Below are positions 9,983 to 20,487 of a stretch of DNA of 36,752 nucleotides, in pieces. Each line of letters opens with the position of its first letter. The stretch's first letter is position 1. Source of the stretch: Pseudolabrys sp. Lineage in GTDB: Bacteria > Pseudomonadota > Alphaproteobacteria > Rhizobiales > Xanthobacteraceae. Position numbers and translations under genes: made by a program. The notes under the pieces were generated by a model, which was not told the origin of the DNA, made no database searches, and saw only the letters and a list, made by a program, of their open reading frames with translations. The DNA lies in contig JAQSCR010000271.1 in the NCBI GenBank assembly GCA_029945495.1, positions 1-36,752 of the forward strand, in the 5' to 3' direction.

Positions 9983-10121
9983 TGGGCAGCAGAAGTGGGC
10001 AGCGAATCTAAGGCTAAACGCCAACAAATGCATGGAAATTAGATTTTCCGAAAGCATACGCAGGCAGCATTGGCACAAGGTAGTGGGCAAAAACGCCAAT
10101 TCCAGTGGGCAGACGTGGGCA
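9983..10121. promoter_or_regulatory. Cluster of five TGGGCA (TGCCCA) direct repeats
   Basis: Exact copies at 9983, 9996, 10084, 10106, 10116, upstream of the HTH-MTase gene. Confidence 0.45.
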
Positions 10122-10210
10122 ACGGGAGTCCGGTCGGCCGGCCGCAAAACGGCGAAATCCGGGCCGGCAGCGCCGACCCGGATTTCCAAAGAAGATGATC
10201 GTAACGCAAT

Positions 10211-10819
10211 CTAGATTTCGAAGAAGACGGTTTCGTCGCCGCCCTGCACCCGGATATCGAAACGGTACTGGTGATCGGTGCCGGGCTGCTTGTGGGCAAT
10301 GAGGGTGCCGCGACGATCTTCCGGCACCAGCGTCAGGATCGGGTCGCTGGCGTTGGCGGGCTCGTCATCGAAATACAGCCGCGTGTAGACCTGCCGGAGC
10401 ATGCCGCGCGAGAAGATGCAGACCACGATGTGCGGCGCCTGCGGTTTGCCGCCCGGCCCGGGCACCTGCCCCGGCTTGATGGTGTCGAAGGCAAAGACGC
10501 CGGCCTTGTCGGTCGCCGAACGGCCGAAGCCCTTGAACTTGGTATTGGGCGCGCGGTTGTCACGCGCATGGGCATAGCGGCCCTGGCTGTCGGCCTGCCA
10601 GATTTCGATCATGCAGTCGTTGATCGGCAGACCGTCGCCGTCGAGCACGACGCCCTCGATGCGAATGCGGGTGCCGGACGCGTCCGGCGTCACCAGATTG
10701 GATTCGACGGTGTTCTTCCAGCTGTAGCTGCCGTTCGGGTCCCATTCGCAGCGGCCCTTGGGCGTGAGGCCATAGGCGAAGAACGGACCGACGGTCTGTG
10801 AAGGTGTGATTTCGGACAT
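10211..10819 (-). CDS. pcaG: Protocatechuate 3,4-dioxygenase alpha subunit
   Basis: 202 aa; MSEITPSQTVGPFFAYGL..., IEIWQADSQGRYAH, GFGRSATDKAGVFAFDTIKPG, PHIVVCIFSRGMLRQVYTRLYF. Confidence 0.95.
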   Translation of the reverse strand: MSEITPSQTVGPFFAYGLTPKGRCEWDPNGSYSWKNTVESNLVTPDASGTRIRIEGVVLDGDGLPINDCMIEIWQADSQGRYAHARDNRAPNTKFKGFGRSATDKAGVFAFDTIKPGQVPGPGGKPQAPHIVVCIFSRGMLRQVYTRLYFDDEPANASDPILTLVPEDRRGTLIAHKQPGTDHQYRFDIRVQGGDETVFFEI

Positions 10820-10833
10820 TATGTTTTTCCTCT

Positions 10834-10882
10834 GCGCGTGATCTTTTCCGAAAACCGGTTCCCACTTTTCGGGATCATGCGC
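10834..10882 (-). repeat. Rhizobial-type intergenic palindromic repeat, copy 1
   Basis: GCGCGTGATCTTTTCCGAAAACCGGTTCCCACTTTTCGGGATCATGCGC; near-perfect terminal inverted repeats; partner copy at 32882-32966 in opposite orientation. Confidence 0.75.
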
Positions 10883-10897
10883 GGCTGTTCGTTTTTG

Positions 10898-11605
10898 CTA
10901 ATGTTCGTCGTTGTCGAGCGGGGTCGCTTCGCGGCCGCGCAGCACGATGTCGAAGCGGAAGGCCAGCGCCCAGCCCGGCTCGGTGTTCTCGAGATCGAAT
11001 GTGGAAACCATGCGCTGGCGCGCCTTCTCCTCGGTCACCGAATTGAAGATCGGGTCATACGGGAACAGATAGTCGCCGGGGAAATACATCTGGGTGACCA
11101 GCCGCGACAGGAACGAGTGGCCGAACACCGAGAAGTGGATGTGGTTCGGCCGCCAGGCGTTGTGGTGGTTGCCCCACGGATAAGCGCCCGGCTTCACCGT
11201 GATGAACTTGTAATAGCCTTTGGCGTCGGTGACGGTACGCCCGGCGCCAGTGAAATTCGGATCGAGCGGCGCCGGATGCTGGTCGACGTTATGGACGTAA
11301 CGGCCGCAGGCATTGGCCTGCCACAGCTCGACCAGCGCGTTCGGCACCGGGCGCTTGTCCTCGTCAAGAACGTGGCCATGCACGATGATGCGCTCACCGA
11401 GCGGCTCGCCCTTGTGCTGCTTGGTGAGATCGTTGTCGCCTTCCTGGATCGCGTCATGGCCGTAAACCGGGCCGGTCAGCTCCGACAGAGTGTGCGGCAT
11501 GATCATCAGCGGCTTCGACGGCGAGCGCTTGACCGTGCTCTTGTAGCCGGGCGAGAGATGCTTGGGATAAGCATCCAGGCTTTTCGTTGGAAAAATCAGC
11601 GACAT
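10898..11605 (-). CDS. pcaH: Protocatechuate 3,4-dioxygenase beta subunit
   Basis: ATG at 11605: MSLIFPTKSLDAYPKHLSPGYKSTVKRSP...; VELWQANACGRYVHNVDQHPAPLDPNFTGAGR; YPWGNHHNAWRPNHIHFSVFG. ORF track start 11719 is too long. Confidence 0.95.
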   Translation of the reverse strand: MSLIFPTKSLDAYPKHLSPGYKSTVKRSPSKPLMIMPHTLSELTGPVYGHDAIQEGDNDLTKQHKGEPLGERIIVHGHVLDEDKRPVPNALVELWQANACGRYVHNVDQHPAPLDPNFTGAGRTVTDAKGYYKFITVKPGAYPWGNHHNAWRPNHIHFSVFGHSFLSRLVTQMYFPGDYLFPYDPIFNSVTEEKARQRMVSTFDLENTEPGWALAFRFDIVLRGREATPLDNDEH

Positions 11606-11627
11606 TGTTGTTGTCCTTTTTCGAAAA

Positions 11628-12839
<1,212 letters not shown>

Positions 12840-12876
12840 GTCCTTTACTACGCCGCCACTCTATCCTATCGGCAGC

Positions 12877-13656
12877 TTACGCCGCCGCATGAGCGCGGTT
12901 GGTGCGCGCATGCAGCTCGCGCAGCACGTCGAGTTCCTTGGCCGTCGGCACCGGTGTTTCCGCCACTTGCGCGGCTAACTTGACCGGCCAGCCGGTATTT
13001 TCCTGGATCTGCTCGCGGGTCACGCCCGGATGGATCGAGACCACCGTCATTTCCTTGGTCGCCGGATCGGGAGCCCAGATCGCCAGATCGGTAATCAGCT
13101 TGGTTGGGCCCTTGGTCTTGACGCCCAGTTTGGCGCGGCTGTCGCCGCCGCTGACGTGGCCGATCGATGTGACGAAATCAAGCTTGTCGACGAAGCTGCG
13201 CTTGCCCTGCGCCATGATGATAAGGATTTCACCGCAAGACGTGGCGATTTCCGGCGCGCCGCCGCCACCAGGCAGACGGACCTTCGGTCTGTCGTAAGGA
13301 CCGACCACTGTGGTGTTGAGGTTGGCGTATTTGTCGATCTGAGCGCCGCCGAGGAAGCCGACCTTGATGCGGCCGCCTTGCAGCCAGTAGCGGAACATTT
13401 CCGGCACCGACACCGTGGTCAGCGCGGTCTCGCACAATTCGCCGTCGCCGATCGACAAAGGCAGCACGGTCGGCTTGGTGGCGAGCGTGCCGGATTCATA
13501 AATCAGGGTGATATCCGGCGCATGCGTCAGGCGCGCGAGGTTGCAGGCCGCGGACGGCTGTCCGATACCGACGAAACATATGTCATCGTTCTTGAGCGCG
13601 CGAGCCGCGGCAACCGTCATCATTTCGGTCGGCTTGTAATCGGCCATTGTCGTCAC
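12877..13656 (-). CDS. pcaJ: 3-oxoadipate CoA-transferase, beta subunit (glutaconate-CoA-transferase/CatJ type)
   Basis: 259 aa; FVGIGQPSAACNLARLTHAPDITLIYESG, GFLGGAQIDKYANLNTT; GTGA overlap with pcaI stop (alternative ATG 13647). Confidence 0.85.
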   Translation of the reverse strand: MTTMADYKPTEMMTVAAARALKNDDICFVGIGQPSAACNLARLTHAPDITLIYESGTLATKPTVLPLSIGDGELCETALTTVSVPEMFRYWLQGGRIKVGFLGGAQIDKYANLNTTVVGPYDRPKVRLPGGGGAPEIATSCGEILIIMAQGKRSFVDKLDFVTSIGHVSGGDSRAKLGVKTKGPTKLITDLAIWAPDPATKEMTVVSIHPGVTREQIQENTGWPVKLAAQVAETPVPTAKELDVLRELHARTNRAHAAA

Positions 13657-14513
13657 TCCGCCGCCGCTTTGTGTTTACGCGCATATTGCACGAAGGCATC
13701 GGGCCCCTTGTCGAGAACGTTTGTCTTCATCCAGGCCTGGAAGCTGTCGCGATCCTTGGCGATGTCGTCCCACTGCTTGTAGAAGCTGTTGTTGCGCGGG
13801 TAATAGCCCTGCGCATAGGACGGAAACGCGCCGCCCGGTACTTCGACAACATGGCCCACGGTCCAGTGCGGCAATACCACCGCGTTCAGGCTGCGCTCCG
13901 GCAATTCGTCGACGATCTCCTCAACCGTTACCACCGAACGCTTGGAGGCGAGCACGGCTTCCTTCTGCACGCCGAGCACGCCCTCGATCATCACATTGCC
14001 GGCTCTGTCGGCGCGTTGGGCATGGATCACCGCGACATCGGGCCGGTGGGACGGAATGGCGGCAAGCTCCTCGCCGGTGAATGGGCAGGTGATGCGCTTG
14101 ATCTTGGCATTCACCTTGGGCAGGTCGCCGCCGATATAGCCGCGAAAAATCGCGCAGGGCAGACCGGAAGCGCCGGCCTCATAGGCATTGGCCATGGCGG
14201 CGTGCGAATGCTCTTCGAGCTCGAGTTTATGCGGCCAGCCGTTTTCCACCGCGTCGCGGAAACGGTGCAGCGAGCCGACGCCGGGATTGCCGCCCCAGGA
14301 AAACACCAGTTTGCTGACGCAGCCCATGCCGATCATCTGGTCATAGACCAGATCCGGCGTCATGCGCACCAGCGTGAGATTTTTCCGGCCCTGGCGGATG
14401 ATTTCATGGCAGGCGGCGTGCGGAATGAGGTGCGTGAAGCCTTCCAGCGCAATCGTATCGCCGTCATGGACGGCCATTGCGATAGCGTCGGCAAGTGACG
14501 TAATGCGCGCCAT
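13653..14513 (-). CDS. pcaI: 3-oxoadipate CoA-transferase, alpha subunit (glutaconate-CoA-transferase/CatI type)
   Basis: 286 aa; DGDTIALEGFTHLIPHAACHEIIRQGRKNLTLVRMTPDLVYDQMIGMGCVSKLVFSWGGNPGVGSLHRFRDAVENGWP. Confidence 0.85.
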   Translation of the reverse strand: MARITSLADAIAMAVHDGDTIALEGFTHLIPHAACHEIIRQGRKNLTLVRMTPDLVYDQMIGMGCVSKLVFSWGGNPGVGSLHRFRDAVENGWPHKLELEEHSHAAMANAYEAGASGLPCAIFRGYIGGDLPKVNAKIKRITCPFTGEELAAIPSHRPDVAVIHAQRADRAGNVMIEGVLGVQKEAVLASKRSVVTVEEIVDELPERSLNAVVLPHWTVGHVVEVPGGAFPSYAQGYYPRNNSFYKQWDDIAKDRDSFQAWMKTNVLDKGPDAFVQYARKHKAAAE

Positions 14514-14613
14514 AAGTTTCGTTCCCGGTTGCGGGACCGTATTTACGGCGCGCCACGGACAGGGTCAAATGGCGAAATCGGCCTCGCCGACGCGAAAGTA
14601 GGGACTCAAACGA

Positions 14614-15075
14614 ATGGCCGCCATGCTGGGGACGCAACCGATTTTCCAAATTCATGCCGAGCTCGCCGCCATCACCAATCTGGGCCGCACGCCTTACGGC
14701 GAGCGCCGCATCATCGATATTCTCGGCGGCACCGTGGCTGGGACCAGACTGAATGGGCGCATCCTGCCGGGCGGCGCCGATTGGCAGATCATCCGCGGCG
14801 ATGGCGCCGCCGACATCCAGGCGCGCTATACCATCGAGACGGATACCGGCGCGCGCATCCTGGTATCCAGCGAAGGTTTACGGCATGGTCCGCCCGCGGT
14901 CCTGGAAAAGCTCGCGCGGGGCGACAATGTCGATCCGTCGCTCTACTATTTTCGCACCGTGATGCGGTTCGAGACCTCGGCTCCCGAAGTCTCCTGGCTC
15001 AACCGTATTTTGGCCCTGGCGCGCGGGCAGCGCGAAGCCAGCGCGGTGCGGCTTGACGTTTACGAGGTGGAATAA
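14614..15075 (+). CDS. DUF3237-like protein
   Basis: 153 aa; RTPYGERRIIDILGGTVAGTRLNGRILPGGADWQIIRGDGAADIQARYTIETDTGARILVSSEG. Confidence 0.7.
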   Translation: MAAMLGTQPIFQIHAELAAITNLGRTPYGERRIIDILGGTVAGTRLNGRILPGGADWQIIRGDGAADIQARYTIETDTGARILVSSEGLRHGPPAVLEKLARGDNVDPSLYYFRTVMRFETSAPEVSWLNRILALARGQREASAVRLDVYEVE

Positions 15076-15875
15076 TGGCGGCGCAACAGCTCAAAATGAC
15101 ACTCCCTGCCTCGTTGCGCGCCGAACGGCGCGGCAACGTCGCCATCGTCAGACTGGCGCGGCCGGAGAAGCGCAACGCGCTCAACGACACCATCGTGCTC
15201 GGCCTCGAGACCTTCTTCACCTCGCTGCCGGACGATATCGCCGCGGCGCTGATCTACGGCGAAGGCGACCACTTCTCCGCCGGCCTCGATCTCAGCGAGT
15301 TGCAGGAACGCGATATCAAACAGGGCATTGCCCATTCCAGCCAGTGGCATCGCGTGTTCGACAAGATCCAGTTCGGCAAAGTGCCGGTGGTCAGCGTGCT
15401 GCATGGCGCGGTGGTCGGCGGCGGACTGGAACTGGCGGCCGCCACGCATATCCGCGTCGCCGAGCGTTCCACCTATTACGGCCTGCCGGAAGGTAGCCGC
15501 GGTATCTATGTCGGCGGTGGCGGTTCGGTGCGGCTGCCGCGGCTGATCGGCGTCGCGCGCATGATGGACATGATGCTGACCGGCCGCACCTATTCGGCCG
15601 AGGACGGCCAGGCCATGGGGCTGTCGACCTATCTTACCGAGCCGGGCGACGGCTTCGCCAAGGGTCTGGCGCTGGCCGAGCGCATCGGCGGCAATACCGC
15701 GCTGACCAATTTCGCCATCACCCACATTTTGCCGCGCATCGCCGAGGTCGATCCAGCCAGCGGCTACGCGGTGGAATCGCTGATTTCCTCGATCGCCCAG
15801 GCCGACGCCGAGGCCAAGAACCGGCTGACCGCCTTTCTGGAAGGCCGCGCCAACAAAGTGACGCGCCCCGACTAG
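15075..15875 (+). CDS. Enoyl-CoA hydratase/isomerase (crotonase) family protein
   Basis: 266 aa; VAIVRLARPEKRNALNDTIVLGLE, FSAGLDLSEL, VVSVLHGAVVGGGLELAAATHIRVAE; TAATG overlap with DUF3237 gene. Confidence 0.9.
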   Translation: MAAQQLKMTLPASLRAERRGNVAIVRLARPEKRNALNDTIVLGLETFFTSLPDDIAAALIYGEGDHFSAGLDLSELQERDIKQGIAHSSQWHRVFDKIQFGKVPVVSVLHGAVVGGGLELAAATHIRVAERSTYYGLPEGSRGIYVGGGGSVRLPRLIGVARMMDMMLTGRTYSAEDGQAMGLSTYLTEPGDGFAKGLALAERIGGNTALTNFAITHILPRIAEVDPASGYAVESLISSIAQADAEAKNRLTAFLEGRANKVTRPD

Positions 15876-15888
15876 GCGCGCGACGGCG

Positions 15889-16617
15889 TCATTGCGGCAC
15901 GCCCTGGAACGCCAGGCCGTCGCCGACCTGCTCCAATGTCAGCAACGGCTTGCGCGGCAGTTTGCTGCGCGTCGTCTTGTCGGTGTCAGTGGAAATGTGG
16001 CCGGTCTTGCGCACCATCTGCTGCGTCGAATAATTGATGCTGATGTCGCTGATGACGCCGCTGTTGCGCGTCACGTCGATGCGGTCATAGCCGATCAACT
16101 CAAAACGGCCGTTCTGAAAGCGGAGCGTATAGGTCATCCGCCCCATATTGCCGCCGAAATAGCCGAGCGTGATCCTCAGCGTACCGCTTTTTATCGCCAC
16201 TTCGCCTTCCTGGATACCGTTCGGATCGAGCGGGTCCTGCTGGAACGGGTCGGTCGTGCGCGCAATAAAAGTATGATTTTCAAGGACCAGACCGTAGCCG
16301 CCTTTGTCGCCGGCGAAGACCACGGCCAGAATGCGGGGGTTGGTGTCGAAACGTTGCTTGCTTGCTCGGTCGGTCTCGATAAATTTTTTCGGGTCGTTGT
16401 CGCGCAGCACCAGGACGGCGTCGGGGCGGCCATCGCCGTTGAGGTCACCGGCCACGGCGCGTTCCAGCCGCCAGCCCGGCGGCACGAAAGCCTCATACGA
16501 CGCGGCCTGCGCCGCAAGCTTCGGGTAGACCGCCGGCGGCAGATCCGGATCGTCGTCGGCCGCCGCCGCGACGCCGGCGCACAGGAGCAGCAGCAAGATC
16601 GGGGCAATTCTTCGCAT
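15889..16617 (-). CDS. Putative secreted protein with FG-GAP-like DLNGDGRPD motif
   Basis: ATG at 16617: MRRIAPILLLLLCAGVAAAADDDPDLPP (signal peptide-like), AGDLNGDGRPDAVLVLRDND. Longer ORF-track start (17052) extends antisense into fcs. Confidence 0.65.
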   Translation of the reverse strand: MRRIAPILLLLLCAGVAAAADDDPDLPPAVYPKLAAQAASYEAFVPPGWRLERAVAGDLNGDGRPDAVLVLRDNDPKKFIETDRASKQRFDTNPRILAVVFAGDKGGYGLVLENHTFIARTTDPFQQDPLDPNGIQEGEVAIKSGTLRITLGYFGGNMGRMTYTLRFQNGRFELIGYDRIDVTRNSGVISDISINYSTQQMVRKTGHISTDTDKTTRSKLPRKPLLTLEQVGDGLAFQGVPQ

Positions 16618-16696
16618 CGGGTCTCCCGTTTCAGCCGTCCGGCCATTCCCACCATCGCCCGGCGAGAATAGCTTGAGATAAGGCGCCGCCACAGGG

Positions 16697-16719
16697 TATT
16701 GTTGTCCAGGACAACAATA
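16697..16719. promoter_or_regulatory. Perfect 23-bp palindrome TATTGTTGTCC-A-GGACAACAATA, candidate operator for fcs operon
   Basis: 11-bp perfect arms, 1-nt centre, 17 bp upstream of fcs1 ATG (16737). Confidence 0.75.
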
Positions 16720-16736
16720 ATAGATTTTGGGAAGAA

Positions 16737-18608
16737 ATGCCGCTACCGACACGCATGACCCGACCCGCCGCCGCGCCGCTCCGCGCAGTACGGCTGGGCG
16801 CGCTCGACGCCGTGCTCGACCGGCGCGCCGACGGCACGATCTATATCCGCACCTCGCAGGCGCTCGGCCGCTATCGCGACAGGGTGAGCGAGCCGCTCGA
16901 CTATTGGGCCAAGGCCGCGCCCGACCGCGTGTTCCTGGCGCAGCGCGACCCACAGGACCGATGGCGCACGATGAGCTATGCCGAGACGCGCGACGCGGTG
17001 GCGCGCATCGGCGCCTCGCTGCTGCGGCGCGGGCTTTCTCCCGAGCGGCCAATCGTTGTCTTGTCCGGCAACAGCATCGAGCATGCGCTGCTGGCGCTCG
17101 CCGCGATGGTCGTCGGCATTCCCTATGCGCCGGTGTCGCCGGCCTATTCGCTGATGTCGAGCGACTTCGGCAAGCTGCGCATGATTATCGATCTGCTGAC
17201 GCCCGGCCTGGTCTTCGCCGGCGACGGCAACGCCTTCGGCAAGGCGATCGCCGCTTGCGTGCCGGACGAGATTGAACTTGTCGTGACGCAAAATCCGCCG
17301 GCCGGGCGCAAGACGACCCTGTTCGCCGACCTACTTGGCGATGAAGATGCCGCCGGTGTCGCCGCCGCGCACAGCGACGTGACACCGACAACAATCGCCA
17401 AATTCCTGTTCACCTCCGGTTCGACTGGCACGCCGAAAGCGGTGATCAACACGCACCGCATGCTGTGCTCGAACCAGGCCATGCTGGCGCACGGCTTCCC
17501 GTTCGTCAAAGACGAACCGCCGGTCGTGGTCGACTGGCTGCCCTGGAGCCACACCTTCGGCAGCAACCACAACTTCAATCTGGTGCTGATGAACGGCGGC
17601 TCGCTCTATATCGACGACGGCAATCCGACACCGCCGGGCGCGCCGAAGACCGCGCGCAACCTGCGCGACATCGCGCCGACGATCTATTTCAACGTGCCGA
17701 AAGGCTACGAGGCGCTGGTGCCTTTTCTGCGGGACGACGCGGTGTTGCGCAAAAACTTCTTCAGCCGCCTGAACGTGCTGTTCTACGCCGGCGCCGGCAT
17801 TAGCCGGTCGGTGCGGGACGACCTGACAGCGCTCGCGGTGGAGACGACGGGCGAGCGAATTATCTTTCTGTCGTCGCTCGGGTCGACGGAAACCGCGCCG
17901 GCGGCGCTGGTCTGCACCTGGGATTTCGACAGCCCCGGCAATATCGGACTGCCTTTCCCGGGTGTCGAGCTCAAGCTGGTGCCGAACAGCGGCAAGCTGG
18001 AAGCGCGCCTGCGCGGTCCGCACATCACGCCCGGCTACTGGCGGCAGGAGCACCACACGCGCGACGCCTTCGATGCCGAGGGCTTCTACAAGCTCGGCGA
18101 CGCGTTGAAATTCGCCGACCCCGACGATCCGGGCAAAGGCCTGCTGTTCGACGGCCGCATCGCCGAGGACTTCAAGCTGTCGACCGGCACCTGGGTCAGC
18201 GTCGGGCCGTTGCGCGCGCGCTTCATCGATTTTTTCGCGCCGCTGGTGCGCGACGTGGTGTTTGCCGGCGCCGACCGCGACGATATCGGCGCGCTGGTGT
18301 TCCCCGACATCGAAGCCTGCCGCACGCTGGCCGGGTTCGACGCCAAGGCGACGGCCGACGCGATTGTCGACGCCCCGGCGGTGCGCGCCAAATTCGCCGA
18401 GCTGCTGCGCGCCTTTGCCGCCGGTCAGGGATCGTCGATGCGGGTGATGCGGCTGACCCTGATGGCCGAGCCGCCGTCGCTCGACAAGGCCGAGATGACA
18501 GATAAAGGCTCGATCAACCAGCGCGCCGTGCTGGCCAGCCGCGCCGCGCTCGCCGCACAGCTTTATGCCGAACCAGTGCCCGAAACCGTGATTGCGATGT
18601 CGCCATGA
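16737..18608 (+). CDS. fcs: Feruloyl-CoA synthase-like ANL ligase, copy 1
   Basis: 623 aa; [65 protein letters not shown]. Confidence 0.87.
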   Translation: MPLPTRMTRPAAAPLRAVRLGALDAVLDRRADGTIYIRTSQALGRYRDRVSEPLDYWAKAAPDRVFLAQRDPQDRWRTMSYAETRDAVARIGASLLRRGLSPERPIVVLSGNSIEHALLALAAMVVGIPYAPVSPAYSLMSSDFGKLRMIIDLLTPGLVFAGDGNAFGKAIAACVPDEIELVVTQNPPAGRKTTLFADLLGDEDAAGVAAAHSDVTPTTIAKFLFTSGSTGTPKAVINTHRMLCSNQAMLAHGFPFVKDEPPVVVDWLPWSHTFGSNHNFNLVLMNGGSLYIDDGNPTPPGAPKTARNLRDIAPTIYFNVPKGYEALVPFLRDDAVLRKNFFSRLNVLFYAGAGISRSVRDDLTALAVETTGERIIFLSSLGSTETAPAALVCTWDFDSPGNIGLPFPGVELKLVPNSGKLEARLRGPHITPGYWRQEHHTRDAFDAEGFYKLGDALKFADPDDPGKGLLFDGRIAEDFKLSTGTWVSVGPLRARFIDFFAPLVRDVVFAGADRDDIGALVFPDIEACRTLAGFDAKATADAIVDAPAVRAKFAELLRAFAAGQGSSMRVMRLTLMAEPPSLDKAEMTDKGSINQRAVLASRAALAAQLYAEPVPETVIAMSP

Positions 18609-20476
18609 ATGCCGAGCCCGCCCGCCCAATCCCGAGCGACCCCGCGCCGCTGCGGCCGGTGACGCTTGGGGTCCAGGATGTGATCGTCGAGAAGCGCGCC
18701 GACGGCAGCATGTTGCTGCGTTCGCCGCAGGTGCTCGGGCCTTACCCGGCCAAGATCACGGAACGGCTGGTCTATTGGGCGAAACACGCGCCCGACCGCG
18801 CGCTGTTCGCGCAGCGCGATGCGACCGGCGCGTGGCGCACGGTCACCTACGCGCAGGCGCTGCAACAGGCGCGCGCCATCGGCGAGGCGCTGCTTACGCG
18901 TAATCTTTCGGCCGAGCGGCCGATTGCCATCCTGTCCGGCAACGATATCGAACACGCGCTGCTGGCGCTCGGCGCGCTCTATGCCGGCATTCCACACGCA
19001 CCGATCTCGCCGGCCTACTCGCTGGTGTCCAACGACCTGGCGCGACTGCGCTCTATTTTCGAACTGATCACGCCGGGACTGGTATTCGCCGCCGACGGCA
19101 ATGCTTTTGGACGCGCCATTCAATCCGTCGTGCCGGCCGACGTCGACGTCGTGCTGACGCGCAATCCGACGCAAGGGCGCGCCGCCATTCCATTCGACAA
19201 GCTTGGCGTCACCCCGACGGCGGCGATCGACGCCGCGCATGACGCGGTCGGCCCCGACACGATTGCGAAATTCCTGTTCACCTCCGGTTCGACCGGCGTG
19301 CCGAAATGCGTCATCAACACCCAGCGCATGTGGTGCGCCAACCAGGTGATGCTGCAGCATAGCCTTCCCTATTTCGCTGAAGAGCCGCCAGTGATCGTCG
19401 ACTGGGCGCCGTGGCACCACACAGCCGGCGGCAACCACAATGTCGGTCTCGTGCTCCATAATGGCGGCACGTTCTACATCGACTACGGCAAGCCGCTGCC
19501 GGGCGCCATCGAAGAAACCGTGCGCAACCTGCGTGAGATCGCGCCGACCTGGTACTTCAACGTGCCGAAGGGATTCGAGGCGCTGCTGCCCTATCTGCGT
19601 AGCGACGAGCAGCTGCGCAAGAACTTCTTCAGCCGCGTCAAAATGCTGTGGTTTGCCGGCGCGGCCTTGGCGCAGCACGTGTTCGACGAAATCCAGGAAC
19701 TGGCTGTGCAGGCCTGCGGCGAGCGCATTCTGTTCTCGACCGGCTTCGGCTCGACCGAGACGGCGCCAGAAGCGCTGGCGCGCACCTGGCCGACGGAGAA
19801 CGCCGCCAATATGGGGCTGCCAACCGCCGGAATGGAGCTGAAACTGGTGCCGAACGAAGGCAAGCTGGAGGCGCGCGTGCGCGGCCCCAACATCACGCCC
19901 GGCTACTGGCGGCAGCCGGAATACACCGCGCAGGCTTTCGACGAAGAAGGCTTCTACAAGCTCGGCGACGCCTTCAAGTTCGCCGACCCGAACGATCCGA
20001 AGCAGGGTCTTTTATTCGACGGCCGCACGGCCGAGAATTTCAAGCTCGCCACCGGCACCTGGGTGCATGTCGGCCCGCTGCGCGCGCAGTTCGTCGATGC
20101 CTTCGCGCCTTATGTGCGCGACGTCGTCATCGCCGGCGAAGGTTGCGACGACATCGCCGTTCTGGTGTTCCCGCATATCGATGCCTGCCAAGCTCTTTGC
20201 CCGGACCTTCCCGCCGATGCCGCGCCGGAGCGCGTCGTCGAGGACGCCCGCGTGTGCGCACACTTCACGATGCTCCTGGAAAAGATGGCACGCACCAGCA
20301 CCGGCTCGTCGACCAAAATCTGCCGCGCGCTGCTGATGGCCGAGCCACCGTCGATGGACAAAGGCGAGATGACCGACAAGGGATCGATCAACCAGCGCGC
20401 CGTGCTGCGCGATCGTGCAGCGTTAGTGGATGAAGTTTACGCCGACGCGCCCTCGCCGCGCGTCATTCGAATCTAA
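18605..20476 (+). CDS. fcs: Feruloyl-CoA synthase-like ANL ligase, copy 2
   Basis: 623 aa; [53 protein letters not shown] overlap with copy 1. Confidence 0.85.
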   Translation: MNAEPARPIPSDPAPLRPVTLGVQDVIVEKRADGSMLLRSPQVLGPYPAKITERLVYWAKHAPDRALFAQRDATGAWRTVTYAQALQQARAIGEALLTRNLSAERPIAILSGNDIEHALLALGALYAGIPHAPISPAYSLVSNDLARLRSIFELITPGLVFAADGNAFGRAIQSVVPADVDVVLTRNPTQGRAAIPFDKLGVTPTAAIDAAHDAVGPDTIAKFLFTSGSTGVPKCVINTQRMWCANQVMLQHSLPYFAEEPPVIVDWAPWHHTAGGNHNVGLVLHNGGTFYIDYGKPLPGAIEETVRNLREIAPTWYFNVPKGFEALLPYLRSDEQLRKNFFSRVKMLWFAGAALAQHVFDEIQELAVQACGERILFSTGFGSTETAPEALARTWPTENAANMGLPTAGMELKLVPNEGKLEARVRGPNITPGYWRQPEYTAQAFDEEGFYKLGDAFKFADPNDPKQGLLFDGRTAENFKLATGTWVHVGPLRAQFVDAFAPYVRDVVIAGEGCDDIAVLVFPHIDACQALCPDLPADAAPERVVEDARVCAHFTMLLEKMARTSTGSSTKICRALLMAEPPSMDKGEMTDKGSINQRAVLRDRAALVDEVYADAPSPRVIRI

Positions 20477-20487
20477 GGAGTGATGCC

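Noticed and set aside
17331-18629. 432-aa minus-strand ORF (and 18563-19678, 20473-21588 minus)
   Set aside because: Antisense of fcs1, fcs2 and thiolase; same shadow pattern.
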